Of a stretch of 48,285 bases of DNA, positions 5,008-13,573 are shown piece after piece (within the stretch, counting starts at the first letter, position 1; each line of letters begins with the position of its first letter). The notes beneath the pieces are model-generated. The model did not search any database, was not told the DNA's origin, and saw only the letters and a list, made by a program, of their open reading frames with translations. The translations under genes were made by a program, and so were the position numbers. Source of the stretch: Clostridia bacterium (GTDB lineage: Bacteria; Bacillota; Clostridia; TANB77; CAG-508); NCBI GenBank assembly GCA_017528375.1, contig JAFXOY010000003.1, positions 1-48,285 on the forward strand, written 5' to 3'.

Positions 5008-6572
5008 TGAATTTAGAAGAACTAAAATTTATTGAGTTTTCTGATGATGGTTATAGGGTTTATGTTTGTCCATTATGTGGTGGTAAAATAAAAGTTCACG
5101 ATAGCGTGTTTTATGGTAGGTGTGATACCTGTCTTGCAACACTTATAGACTATAAACCTGCACCACATCAAGTTAAATTCCACGAAAGTAAGGCAAAATT
5201 TAGGCTTAATATTGGTGGTTTTGGTTCAGGTAAGACAACAATGGATGCTGCTGAGATATCTACTCACGCATTTGAGGTTTCTAATGGTAGAACCCTTATA
5301 ACTGCCCAAACATTACAACAAATAAAAGAGGCTGTGCTTCCAGAACTTGAGAAATTCCTGCCTCCTTGGCTTATAGTTAAACAAACTAAGACACCACTTC
5401 CAAAATACTCACTTATAAATGGGCACGAGATTATAGTATATGCTAGTAATGATGAGGAAAAATTAAGGTCTTTAAACCTTACTGCTTTCTGGATAGTTGA
5501 AGCAAGTGGTGTGTCTTATGATATATTTGTACAACTTACAGCACGTTTAAGAAATGCTGCTGCTATTGTGAAGGATAGAGAAGGTAAAGAAATTGAGCAT
5601 AAATTTGTAGGACTTGTAGAGAGTAACCCAGAAGACGGCTGGATAAGAGACGAATTTTTGCTTCGTTCTGACAAAATTTTTGCTTCTAAACACGTTGATA
5701 CAAGTTCTTATGATAAATTAAAGGTTAAAAATCCAGAAAAATCTTATCATTCATTTCTTAGTTCAACTAAAGACAATACTTATCTTCACGACACATTTAT
5801 ACAAGACTTATGTGTAGGTAAAGACCAAAAATGGATAAGAAAATACATATATTGTTATTTAGAAGTAAAAGAAGGTGCTGTCTATCCAGACTGGAAAGAC
5901 TGTCTTATTGACCCATTTCCTATTCCAGATGACTGGCTTAGAATATTTGGGTTTGATAAAGGTTGGACTGATGAGACTTGCCTTTGTTGTGGGGCAATAG
6001 ATGCTAAAAAAGGTATATGCTATATTTATGATGAGTATTATGTAGCAGAAAAACCTATTACATACCACGCTAGGAGAATAAGAGAAAAGGTTATGAATGT
6101 ACCTACATATAAAGGTATAATTGCTGACCCTTCTGTTAGAAATAGAAATGATAGAGATGGTGTATCATATAGGGATTATTTTTATAACGTCTCAGGGCTT
6201 TGGTTGGAAGAAGGTAATAACTCTATATTTGATGGTATAGAAAGAGTTAGAGACTTTATGTATCAAGGTAAACTTAAAGTATTTACAAGTTGTGTGAATA
6301 TGAACCAAGAAGCACAGAAATATCAATGGAAAAAGACCAAAGATGGTATTAGTAAAGATGAACCAACAGAAAAAGATAACCACTTAATGGATGCTATGAG
6401 GTATATGGTTATGGCACTTCCTTATGATTTAAGAGAAGTTGACCCCAAAAAATCAGAAGATTTAAGAACTCAAAGTATTTTAGATAAGATAAAACTAAAC
6501 TCATATAAAGAAGACTTTCCAGATGATGGAGAAGGAAATGTGTTTGGTGTTGGTTATTTTGATATGAATTAG
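5007..6572 (+). CDS. terL: terminase large subunit (packaging ATPase/nuclease)
   Basis: 521 aa. Residues 21-42 hold a four-cysteine zinc ribbon (C21, C24, C39, C42) in front of the motor domain. Walker A is GGFGSGKTT (70-78), with a Walker B-like FWIVEAS at about 165. The C-terminal RNase H-like nuclease begins around FGFDKGWTDE, continues with IIADPS and ends near DNHLMDAMRYM, giving the expected acidic residues. It drives ATP-dependent DNA translocation into the prohead through the portal and cuts the concatemer. The start overlaps the small subunit stop (TAATG). Confidence 0.95.
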   Translation: MNLEELKFIEFSDDGYRVYVCPLCGGKIKVHDSVFYGRCDTCLATLIDYKPAPHQVKFHESKAKFRLNIGGFGSGKTTMDAAEISTHAFEVSNGRTLITAQTLQQIKEAVLPELEKFLPPWLIVKQTKTPLPKYSLINGHEIIVYASNDEEKLRSLNLTAFWIVEASGVSYDIFVQLTARLRNAAAIVKDREGKEIEHKFVGLVESNPEDGWIRDEFLLRSDKIFASKHVDTSSYDKLKVKNPEKSYHSFLSSTKDNTYLHDTFIQDLCVGKDQKWIRKYIYCYLEVKEGAVYPDWKDCLIDPFPIPDDWLRIFGFDKGWTDETCLCCGAIDAKKGICYIYDEYYVAEKPITYHARRIREKVMNVPTYKGIIADPSVRNRNDRDGVSYRDYFYNVSGLWLEEGNNSIFDGIERVRDFMYQGKLKVFTSCVNMNQEAQKYQWKKTKDGISKDEPTEKDNHLMDAMRYMVMALPYDLREVDPKKSEDLRTQSILDKIKLNSYKEDFPDDGEGNVFGVGYFDMN

Positions 6573-6583
6573 GAGGTGAGAAA

Positions 6584-6742
6584 ATGGAACAAAAGGTAAA
6601 AGAATTAGAATTAAAAATTCAGGAATTGGAAGAAAGACTTACAAAACTTGAAAATGGTGAATTTGCAACAGGTATTTATTTAGACGGATGCTCAGAAGCA
6701 GATGTTGAATATATAACTGGAAAGAAAGCAGGTGAACAATGA
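6584..6742 (+). CDS. small coiled-coil protein, 52 aa
   Basis: ATG at 6584 follows TAGGAGGTGAG. The first 25 residues are a leucine-zipper-like coiled coil (heptads of L/I in VKELELKIQELEERLTKLEN), the rest polar, ending KAGEQ. The stop overlaps the next ATG (ATGA). The 22 bases at its end (6723-6744) are repeated exactly at the end of the next gene. Function unknown. Confidence 0.75.
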   Translation: MEQKVKELELKIQELEERLTKLENGEFATGIYLDGCSEADVEYITGKKAGEQ

Positions 6743-6744
6743 AA
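6723..6744 (+). repeat. 22-bp direct repeat, copy 1
   Basis: Identical to 7373-7394. It spans the end of one gene, the GGTGAACA linker and the ATGA of the next. The two copies bracket the nucleotidyltransferase-like gene. Confidence 0.9.
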
Positions 6745-7392
6745 TATATAATAATGTGTGGAGGTTATTATGAACACTTTGAGACACCTAAACAATTAAC
6801 CGAAATTAATGGTGAAACCTTGGTCGGTAGAACAATTAGGTTATTAAAAGAAAATGGTATAACAGATATTTATATTTCAAGTAACAATCCTAGATTTGAT
6901 AAGTACGCACCTAGATTAGAGCACTATAACTCCTATGAGTACAAAGATGGGGAGATACACGGGTATTGGCTAGATGCATACTATCCAATGGATGAGCCTT
7001 GCGTGTACTTACACGGAGACGTGTATTATAGTGAAGACGCTATTAAAACTATAGTAAACTATAAAAGTGACAAAAACATATTTATAGGTAATGAAGTAGC
7101 AAGAAATCCAGAGCATAAAAACTGGGGAGAACCATTTGGTTGGATAGTAAATAATCCTGAAATGTTTAGAAAAGGTATAGAACTCACTAAGTATCTTCAA
7201 GACATTGGAAGATGTGAGAGAGGTTTTGCCATTAGTTGGGAATTATATAGAGTATTAAATGGATTAAATATAAATCAACAATATATTCTAGATGACACTT
7301 ATTTATCAATAAATGATGAGACTATAGATATAGATAATCCTTGTCAAATAGATGAATTAAGGGAAAAATTAGAGAAAGCAGGTGAACAATGA
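6739..7392 (+). CDS. sugar nucleotidyltransferase-like protein
   Basis: 217 aa. The N-terminus (MCGGYYEHFETPKQLTEING, then TLVGRTIRLLKENGITDIYI) matches the GT-A nucleotidyltransferase pattern in which a Gly-rich loop and a PK-L element bind the NTP. YLHGDVYYSEDA at about 88-99 supplies the aspartate of the metal site. The usual GxGxR part of the loop is degenerate, so substrate and even activity are uncertain. Its place between terminase and portal is unusual, and it is flanked by 22-bp direct repeats, so it looks like an inserted cargo gene. It may act with the glycosyltransferase at 11.5 kb to modify the virion or host sugars. Confidence 0.7.
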   Translation: MKYIIMCGGYYEHFETPKQLTEINGETLVGRTIRLLKENGITDIYISSNNPRFDKYAPRLEHYNSYEYKDGEIHGYWLDAYYPMDEPCVYLHGDVYYSEDAIKTIVNYKSDKNIFIGNEVARNPEHKNWGEPFGWIVNNPEMFRKGIELTKYLQDIGRCERGFAISWELYRVLNGLNINQQYILDDTYLSINDETIDIDNPCQIDELREKLEKAGEQ

Positions 7393-7394
7393 AA
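7373..7394 (+). repeat. 22-bp direct repeat, copy 2
   Basis: Exact copy of 6723-6744, 650 bases downstream. It encodes the same KAGEQ end and the same ATGA coupling to the following gene (portal). Confidence 0.9.
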
Positions 7395-9317
7395 AACAAT
7401 GAAAAAGAAGAAGTAGGCATTGGTTCTATTTCAGAGGAACTTCAAAAATCAGAAAAGTATATTAAAATGTATGAGAAAGCACATAATTTTAATAATGAAA
7501 GATTTAATAGTTATGCTGAGTTGATGGCATTTTACCAAGGCAACCAACATTTACTTAAAAAATATAAAGTTGAAAGACCTTGGGTTGTAAATATGAACAC
7601 ACCTTATGCAACTGTTGCTATTGAGAACAGAATTGCATCACTATTTGTAAATGATTATATAGGTGATATGCTTCCTATTTCTCCAGAAGATATTGACATT
7701 ATAGAACCTATTGATAGGGTTTATAAAAGAGAATGGGAAAGAATGGATATGGACAGACTTATAAGAAAGTGTGTTGAGACTTGTGCTGTTGTCCGTGAAG
7801 CCTATATACATATTCTAGTTGATGACAAGAAAATATATGGAAGTAGAAAAAACAGAAGAATTGGTGCTATGGTTGCAGAATTTATAGACCCTGCAAGAGT
7901 TCTTATTGACCCTAATGCTAGAAAATTAAGAGATGCTAACTATTGTATTGTTACAGGTAGAATTAGTAAAAAAGAAGCATTAAATAAATATCCAAAATTA
8001 AAATCATTAAGTTTAAGTGCAGAAGATTATACACCTGAACAAAGAGGAGAAGTTTATTATGATAATGATTACTCAACTTCTCAAGAAGACATATTTACTG
8101 TATTTAACTTCTATATAAAGGAAGATGGAAAAATAAAGAAAGTTAAACTTACAAATAGTGTTATTGTTAGTGAAAAAATGCTAGACATTAGCAGATTTCC
8201 AATAGCACAAATTAGATGGAAGGCAGCAGCAGACAGTTGTTATGGAATTTCTCTTATGGACCAATTACTTCCACTTCAAAAAGCAATTAGTTCTATAGAA
8301 AGTGCTATTACAAATACTGCTATTGCTTATGCAGCACCTAGTATGATGGTTGCGAGAGGTAGTGGAGTTGACCCACAAGTTGTTGCTAGGTCAAATGGTG
8401 CACCTGGAATTGTCTATGCTGTTAATGGAAATTTAGATAATGCTATTAAACCAGTTATTCCACCTAAAATCCAAGATGAGATTTTAGAAATTAAAGACAA
8501 TTTTGAGATGAAAATTAGAGAAATCTCAGGAAATTCTAATCAATTTATGGGTAATATAGGTACTGCTGCTAATACAGTTGGTGGTGCAGAAGTTGCTGTA
8601 GAAAGAGCAAAGATAATAGAAACTAATATTATTAATAATATAGAAGACTTTGTAGAAGATTTAGTTCATATTATGGTAGATTTCATTATTAAGATGTACC
8701 CAAATGCAGAACTTTCTTATCCTACAGGTAGGGATGGTAATGGTACTTATACATTTGATGAGATAAAGATGCCTAGTAAAAAGAAAATGGAAAATTTAGA
8801 TTATAATTTCCACGTTGAGTTAGATAAGAAAACTCAGTATAGTCAAGATAAACAAAAACAAGAACTTATGGATTTATTCCAATTTGAAAGACAATATGAT
8901 ACACCTGTTAAATCAGTTACTGTACCTGATATTATTAAGAATACAGGTTTAATTAATAAAGATGAGATTATTGCTAGATATACTGAATTAAATGCTCAAG
9001 ATGCTCAAACTAAGGCTCAAACTATAGAAAAACTTGTACAAACTGCTACAACTATGGGAATTGATGAAGGACTTCTTACTCAAGCAATTACAGAGATTAT
9101 TGCAGGTGGAGACGACCATCCAGCAACTGACCAATTAATGCAATTAATTGAGCAAGGTTTCCAAGAAGAATTACAGGCTGCTCAAGCCCAAGCAGATATG
9201 GGGGCAATATCACAAAATGATGCCAACGCTTTAGCAGGACCAACTGCTGGTCTTGACCCAACTGCTGTTGCACAAGCAGAGCAAATGTTAGGAGGTGGAG
9301 AAGCACCAATTATGTAA
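7389..9317 (+). CDS. portal protein
   Basis: 642 aa, the expected size for a podovirus-type portal, located after the terminase. The N-terminal part has FYQGNQHLLKKY and RPWVVNMNTP. The middle (about 150-205) carries FIDPARVLIDPNARKLRDAN and GRISKKEALNKYP, typical of portals that form the dodecameric ring at one capsid vertex. The C-terminal about 100 residues are Gln/Ala-rich and helical, like the barrel region. Start overlaps the previous stop (ATGA). Confidence 0.9.
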   Translation: MKNNEKEEVGIGSISEELQKSEKYIKMYEKAHNFNNERFNSYAELMAFYQGNQHLLKKYKVERPWVVNMNTPYATVAIENRIASLFVNDYIGDMLPISPEDIDIIEPIDRVYKREWERMDMDRLIRKCVETCAVVREAYIHILVDDKKIYGSRKNRRIGAMVAEFIDPARVLIDPNARKLRDANYCIVTGRISKKEALNKYPKLKSLSLSAEDYTPEQRGEVYYDNDYSTSQEDIFTVFNFYIKEDGKIKKVKLTNSVIVSEKMLDISRFPIAQIRWKAAADSCYGISLMDQLLPLQKAISSIESAITNTAIAYAAPSMMVARGSGVDPQVVARSNGAPGIVYAVNGNLDNAIKPVIPPKIQDEILEIKDNFEMKIREISGNSNQFMGNIGTAANTVGGAEVAVERAKIIETNIINNIEDFVEDLVHIMVDFIIKMYPNAELSYPTGRDGNGTYTFDEIKMPSKKKMENLDYNFHVELDKKTQYSQDKQKQELMDLFQFERQYDTPVKSVTVPDIIKNTGLINKDEIIARYTELNAQDAQTKAQTIEKLVQTATTMGIDEGLLTQAITEIIAGGDDHPATDQLMQLIEQGFQEELQAAQAQADMGAISQNDANALAGPTAGLDPTAVAQAEQMLGGGEAPIM

Positions 9318-9355
9318 GGTTGGTGCTTTACAAACCTTTTTTCATTTGTTATAAT
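9301..9355 (+). promoter_or_regulatory. hairpin followed by promoter of capsid genes
   Basis: AAGCACCAA (9301-9309) pairs with TTGGTGCTT (9320-9328) across the portal stop codon, an attenuator-like hairpin. TTTACA (9327-9332), 17-bp spacer and TATAAT (9350-9355, extended TGTTATAAT) form a good housekeeping promoter that would add transcription of scaffold and capsid. Confidence 0.7.
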
Positions 9356-9427
9356 GAACTTGAAGAAATAACAGGTCGTACCCAAGGCGACTATAAATAA
9401 TTTACTTGGAGTGGAAAGGTGTTATTT

Positions 9428-10252
9428 ATGGAAGAAAATGTTTTTGATAGTTTGGATGCTATTGATGCTGCTTTAGACAAAGAGTTTGGTGAGGTTGCAA
9501 ACGAACCAGAAGTTGAGGTCCAAGAAGAACAAATAGCAGAACCAACTGATGTGGAAGAAGAAAAGAAAGAGGAAGAAATTCCTCAAGAAGTTGAAGAACC
9601 AAAGGAACAAGAGGAAATAGAGAAACCTCAGGATGAAGGTTCTAAAGAAGATAAGAAAAACCACGCTTTTGCTGAATTAAGAGCAGAAAATGGTAACCTT
9701 AAAAAGGAAAGAGATGACTATAAGGCTGATAGTGATTATCTAAAAGAACTTGCTGCTAGTTATGGATATACAGATGTTTCTAAGTTCCAAGAGGCTATAA
9801 GAGAAGCAAAATATCAAAAAGAAGCCCAAGAAAAGGGTTATGATATTGAACTTTATAGAAAATATATGGAACAAGAGCAAAGAATTGCTCAAATTGAGAA
9901 AGAAAGAGATGCTGAAATCCAAAATCGTAAACTAGAGAGATTTAAAGATGCTGTAGATAGTGCTGTTAGTAAATATGGTGTTGAAGAACAAGAAATCTTT
10001 GATAGACTTGAAAATGAAGGAATAAGTGCTGATGAGATATTAAATCTTAGTAATCCTAGACTTCTTATTGATGGTGTATTAAAAGATAAAATTCAAAACA
10101 ATGCTAAACAAGCCCAAATAGATAACCTTCAAAATCTAAAAACTCTAGCAGAAGGTGAAAATGAACAAAGTGGAACTGTTCCACAAGTTACTATTGAAAG
10201 TCTATTAAAAGACGACCTTGATGCATATAAAAAATTAAATTATTTTGAATAA
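9428..10252 (+). CDS. capsid scaffolding protein
   Basis: About 274 aa from the ATG at 9428. AAAGG lies nine bases upstream, whereas the in-frame GTG at 9419 lies within that site. Residues 10-85 are extremely acidic (Glu/Pro-rich low complexity). Residues 85-180 are a long charged coiled coil (HAFAELRAENGNLKKERDDY), and the C-terminus is a short helical part. Acidic plus coiled-coil composition and the position between portal and major capsid protein fit a scaffold that is removed during maturation. Confidence 0.85.
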   Translation: MEENVFDSLDAIDAALDKEFGEVANEPEVEVQEEQIAEPTDVEEEKKEEEIPQEVEEPKEQEEIEKPQDEGSKEDKKNHAFAELRAENGNLKKERDDYKADSDYLKELAASYGYTDVSKFQEAIREAKYQKEAQEKGYDIELYRKYMEQEQRIAQIEKERDAEIQNRKLERFKDAVDSAVSKYGVEEQEIFDRLENEGISADEILNLSNPRLLIDGVLKDKIQNNAKQAQIDNLQNLKTLAEGENEQSGTVPQVTIESLLKDDLDAYKKLNYFE

Positions 10253-10273
10253 GAAAGGTTAAGGTGATTTTAT

Positions 10274-11329
10274 ATGGCTGCTGCAAATACTACATTGGCT
10301 GTATTACAAAGAAACGGTTTATCAGTTGAAGAATATTTTTCTAAAAGAATATTAGAAATGATTAAACTTGAAAGAAGTAATTTTGTATTTACTCAATTAG
10401 GTGTTGAAATGAACCTTCCTAAAAACGAAGGAACTAAAACATTTACAGTTCGTAGATACAATCATTTACCAGTTGGAGACCACAGATTAACAGAAGGTGT
10501 TCCACCAACTGCATTAAGACCAGAAGGACACAAAGTTAGTGGTGTTGTAAACCAATATGGTGCTCTTATGGAAGAAACAGATGTTGCTGCTGACATTCAC
10601 TTTGATAATATTAAAACTATTTATCAACCTGAATTAGCAAGACACGCTGCTGAAGTTATTGAAAGAAATGTTATTGATAGTTTCACAGATGCTAGTGAAT
10701 ACTTTGTTGGAACATCTAATGATGATGTTGATGACATTACTGCTACTGATACAGTAACTTTCAAAGATTTCAGAGTTGTTGCATTAACTATGAGTAATGC
10801 AAATAGAAAAGGTCACACTAGATATGGTGGAAAATTCGTTGGTGTTATGCATCCAAACGTAATGAACGACTTATTAGATGACCCAGTATTAGTTAATAAA
10901 TTATTAGTTCCAGGAAATGAAAATGGTCCAATTAAACAAGGAACATTAGCAAAATATATGGCTTATGGTATGTACTTTACTGATACATTAATTTGCCCAG
11001 TTGAAGAAAATACTAGACACGTTAACGTTTACACTTCTTATGTTTTAGGTTTCCAACCATATATGGTTTTAGGTTTAGGAAGCAAGAATGTTAAATTCTA
11101 TGACACTGGATTTACTGCTGATAAAGCAGACCCATTAGCACAAAAATCTACATTTGGTTACAAATTATGGACTGGTGCTAAGGTTATTGACCCAATGGCA
11201 ATTACTGCTGTTTATAGTGCAAGTGCTTATGATATCGCTCTATATGAAGGAACTTATATAAGTGGTGGACAAACTAAGACTGATGTTTGGGGTGCTTCTG
11301 CTGACCAAACTGACCCAAGTGGTAACTAA
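10274..11329 (+). CDS. major capsid protein (N4-gp56/P22 coat-like)
   Basis: 351 aa. The N-terminus has FVFTQLGVEMNLPKNEG and TFTVRRYNHLPVGDHRLTEG, followed by NQYGALMEETDVAADIHFD, which is the pattern of the N4-gp56 family of HK97-fold coats. Further on are GKFVGVMHPNVMNDLLDDP and a C-terminal KLWTGAKVIDPMAITAV. It follows the scaffold and precedes a strong terminator, consistent with very high expression. Codon choice is notably uniform, as expected for the most abundant product. Confidence 0.93.
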   Translation: MAAANTTLAVLQRNGLSVEEYFSKRILEMIKLERSNFVFTQLGVEMNLPKNEGTKTFTVRRYNHLPVGDHRLTEGVPPTALRPEGHKVSGVVNQYGALMEETDVAADIHFDNIKTIYQPELARHAAEVIERNVIDSFTDASEYFVGTSNDDVDDITATDTVTFKDFRVVALTMSNANRKGHTRYGGKFVGVMHPNVMNDLLDDPVLVNKLLVPGNENGPIKQGTLAKYMAYGMYFTDTLICPVEENTRHVNVYTSYVLGFQPYMVLGLGSKNVKFYDTGFTADKADPLAQKSTFGYKLWTGAKVIDPMAITAVYSASAYDIALYEGTYISGGQTKTDVWGASADQTDPSGN

Positions 11330-11351
11330 TATTACTAATATTACTAATATT
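11328..11351 (+). repeat. short tandem repeat after the capsid gene
   Basis: About two and a half copies of a 9-mer (ATTACTAAT) directly after the stop codon. Possibly a slippage product; no function evident. Confidence 0.6.
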
Positions 11352-11359
11352 ATGAATAA

Positions 11360-11387
11360 ACTACTCTATTTACTTAGAGTAGTTTTT
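11360..11387 (+). terminator. intrinsic terminator after capsid gene
   Basis: ACTACTCTA (11360-11368) pairs with TAGAGTAGT (11375-11383), then TTTT. A strong terminator that isolates the abundant capsid message. Confidence 0.85.
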
Positions 11388-11417
11388 ATTTGATTTATAT
11401 ATTATATTATGTTACCA

Positions 11418-11423
11418 TATAAT
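11418..11423 (+). promoter_or_regulatory. possible -10 box
   Basis: TATAAT (11418-11423) without the TG extension and without a clear -35. It would start a transcript for the glycosyltransferase and connector genes after the capsid terminator. Confidence 0.4.
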
Positions 11424-11472
11424 TGAAAGTATTAATATCGTTTATAGATATGAAAGAGAGGTGGTTTGACCT

Positions 11473-12566
11473 ATGAAAATTGTATTTTATATTCCAAATA
11501 TCAATAACATAGGAGGCTCGGTATCGAGAGTTGGATATATTATATAGGAAGACTTTATGGGGAAGGTAGAGATATAACTGTTTATTATGGTAGTGGTGAT
11601 AATAAACAAATAGAAAGACTTAAAAAACATTTAAAAGTTAGAATATTTTGTCATCAAAGAGTAAAATGTGATATTGCTATATTCTGTGTAACAATGCCAA
11701 AGTCTGAACTTTTATGTTTTGATGCAAAAAAGAGAGTTCAATTTATTCACGCTTGTTATTCAGTTGCTTATGATAGAGGTGCGTTTAAAATAGACCCACT
11801 TATAGATGAATATTATGCTGTTAGTGAAACAGCTGCTAACGACTTCTATAAACTTACGGGGTATAATCCAAAAGTTATTTATAATCCAGTAGATTTAGAT
11901 GAACCAAGAAGGGTTCTTAAACTTATAAGTGCTACTAGAATAGCAAATGATAAAGGTTCAATTTGGGAAAAAATGCAAAAATTTGCTAAATTATTAATTG
12001 CAAATGACATTCCATTTATTTGGCTTGTGTTTACCAATAACCCACAACCTTGTACTATAAGAGGTATAGCATTTCTTCCTAGTGAGTTAAAAATATCTGA
12101 TTATATAGCAGATGCCGACTATCTTTGTCAGTTCTCAAAAACCGAAGGAGACTGTCTATCAATTAAAGAGAGTTTAAAACTTGGAACTCCAGTTTTGGCA
12201 ACTAATTTTGCTGCTGCTATAGAAAATGGTGTAATAGACGGAAAAACAGGTTATATATTTAATATGGAAATGGACAATATAGATGTTGATAAAATATATA
12301 ATAATATTCCTAAATTTAAGTATGAATTAAAAACTTCTAAGAAAGAATGGGAACAATTATTAGGACCAAAAGGTAAACCTATAACTAAAACAGAACAAGT
12401 AACTGTACAATGTATAAAAAGAGAAGGATTTAAAGACCCATTTACAGGAAAACTTAGAAAATATAAAGAAAAATGGATTTGTGATTATGAGGATGCAGAA
12501 TATATGATAACTTATGATGCACCTAATTCCTTTACAACTGGTCCATTAGTTGATATAATAAGTTAA
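11473..12566 (+). pseudogene. GT4-type glycosyltransferase, frameshifted near 11520
   Basis: ATG at 11473 (AGAGGTGG upstream) opens a frame beginning MKIVFYIPNINNIGGS, the N-terminal Rossmann strand and Gly-rich loop of GT-B glycosyltransferases, but it stops at TAG after 24 residues. The natural continuation (GIESWIYYIGRLYGEG, then DITVYYGSGDN) is in the frame one base back from about 11520 and runs unbroken to 12566. It contains ISATRIANDKG, QFSKTEGDCLSIKESLKLGT and PVLATNFAAAIENGV, the donor-binding half with its conserved Glu. A single missing base explains the break. The part translatable from the ATG at 11694 alone (290 aa) lacks the first fold. I see no slippery heptamer, so loss of function, a sequencing error or an unconventional shift are all open. 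Confidence 0.75.
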
Positions 12567-12582
12567 GAAAGGTGGTAAAATA

Positions 12583-13047
12583 ATGGAGACTAAAAAAGAT
12601 ATCCAAGATATTGAGGCTGCTATTGGTGGAAAAGTTGAAAAAGAAGCAAAAACTACTAAAAAAGATACTAAAAAAGATGATTTTGCTGCTAAATCAGCAG
12701 AGGCTGCTGCAACTGCTGCACTAAAGGCTGCTATTGATACAAATAATGAAATAGCAATAAGAGAAAGCGAAAAAGCATATTTTATTGCTAAAAAACAACA
12801 TATGCTAGAAAAATGTAGAGGTGATAAGCGTGTAACTAGAACAATATCTAAATTATATGCACCAATTATAGGTAAAGCATACACTTTTGCTTATAATGGT
12901 GTACCAGTAACTGTTTATTGTGATGGAAAACCACACGAATATCCTGAGTTTATTGCTCAAAAAATTGATAAAAAACTAGCAAAAATCTCTGAAAGTAACA
13001 CTTATAAAGAAATTACTGACAAAAGATTAGACCAAGACACTTTTTAG
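12583..13047 (+). CDS. putative head/connector-associated protein, 154 aa
   Basis: The N-terminal 60 residues are Lys/Ala-rich and low-complexity (TKKDTKKDDFAAKSAEAAAT), and the C-terminal half is compact (IIGKAYTFAYNGVPVTVYCDG). No family recognised. Its place between capsid and connector genes suggests a virion protein. GAAAGGTGG precedes the ATG, and its stop codon lies in the loop of a terminator. Confidence 0.65.
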   Translation: METKKDIQDIEAAIGGKVEKEAKTTKKDTKKDDFAAKSAEAAATAALKAAIDTNNEIAIRESEKAYFIAKKQHMLEKCRGDKRVTRTISKLYAPIIGKAYTFAYNGVPVTVYCDGKPHEYPEFIAQKIDKKLAKISESNTYKEITDKRLDQDTF

Positions 13048-13060
13048 TGTCTTTTCTTTT
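13034..13060 (+). terminator. intrinsic terminator overlapping gene end
   Basis: AAGACACT (13034-13041), TTTT loop, AGTGTCTT (13046-13053), then a T-rich tail. The stop codon TAG (13045-13047) is inside it, so terminating ribosomes would melt the stem. Confidence 0.75.
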
Positions 13061-13071
13061 TAGGTTTTAAA

Positions 13072-13080
13072 TGATATAAT
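13072..13080 (+). promoter_or_regulatory. extended -10 promoter of tail genes
   Basis: TGATATAAT (13072-13080) directly after the terminator, 23 bases before the connector gene's ATG. The -35 region is poor. Confidence 0.55.
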
Positions 13081-13102
13081 CAAGGTAGAGGAAGGTGATA
13101 AA

Positions 13103-13561
13103 ATGACCCTATCAGATATTGTTAATAATAGCCAATTTTTTACTGATGAGACAGTCGCTCAAATAAATTCAGTAAGTGTTGCTAATAAAGCACTATCTAT
13201 TATTAACACAGAATGTAAAACTTTATTTCCATTTATGGAAAATTTGACAGATGTTTATAATTATATGCCTAAAAATTGGCTTTTCTCATTGTTAAGTCCT
13301 TATATTTCTTATGCTATAAAAATGAATGATAGTTCTTTATCAGAAGCAGATAGATATTTAGAAGAATTTTATAGAGCATTAAATAATTTTAAAGATAATT
13401 TAGGAAGTTTACTTGAAAGTTATGAAGAAGGTGACCCAGAAAGTGGCATATCAGGTGATATGGTTGCCGAGGTGGGACTTGGTGGTGTTTATGAAATAGA
13501 TACATCAAATGCTATTAATACTGGGTGGTTTGGAAATAACGGAAATGGTGGATTTTGGTAG
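13103..13561 (+). CDS. head-tail connector/adaptor-like protein, 152 aa
   Basis: Helical protein with a hydrophobic core (MPKNWLFSLLSPYISYAIKM) and an acidic segment. The C-terminal tail is Gly/Asn/Trp-rich (GWFGNNGNGGFW), like the insertion tails with which adaptor proteins bind portal rings. The function is inferred from size, helical content and position just before the nozzle-like protein. GGAAGGTG precedes the ATG. Confidence 0.65.
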   Translation: MTLSDIVNNSQFFTDETVAQINSVSVANKALSIINTECKTLFPFMENLTDVYNYMPKNWLFSLLSPYISYAIKMNDSSLSEADRYLEEFYRALNNFKDNLGSLLESYEEGDPESGISGDMVAEVGLGGVYEIDTSNAINTGWFGNNGNGGFW

Positions 13562-13573
13562 GAGGTGAGATAG

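Noticed and set aside
11310..11350. ATTACTAAT tandem repeat as an attachment site or iteron
   Set aside because: Only about two and a half short AT-rich copies at a gene end, no integrase in the window; simple slippage is enough.
11511..11535. Programmed -1 frameshift in the glycosyltransferase
   Set aside because: No X-XXY-YYZ slippery heptamer and no convincing downstream pseudoknot, so it is kept as a probable lesion or sequencing error rather than a recoding site.
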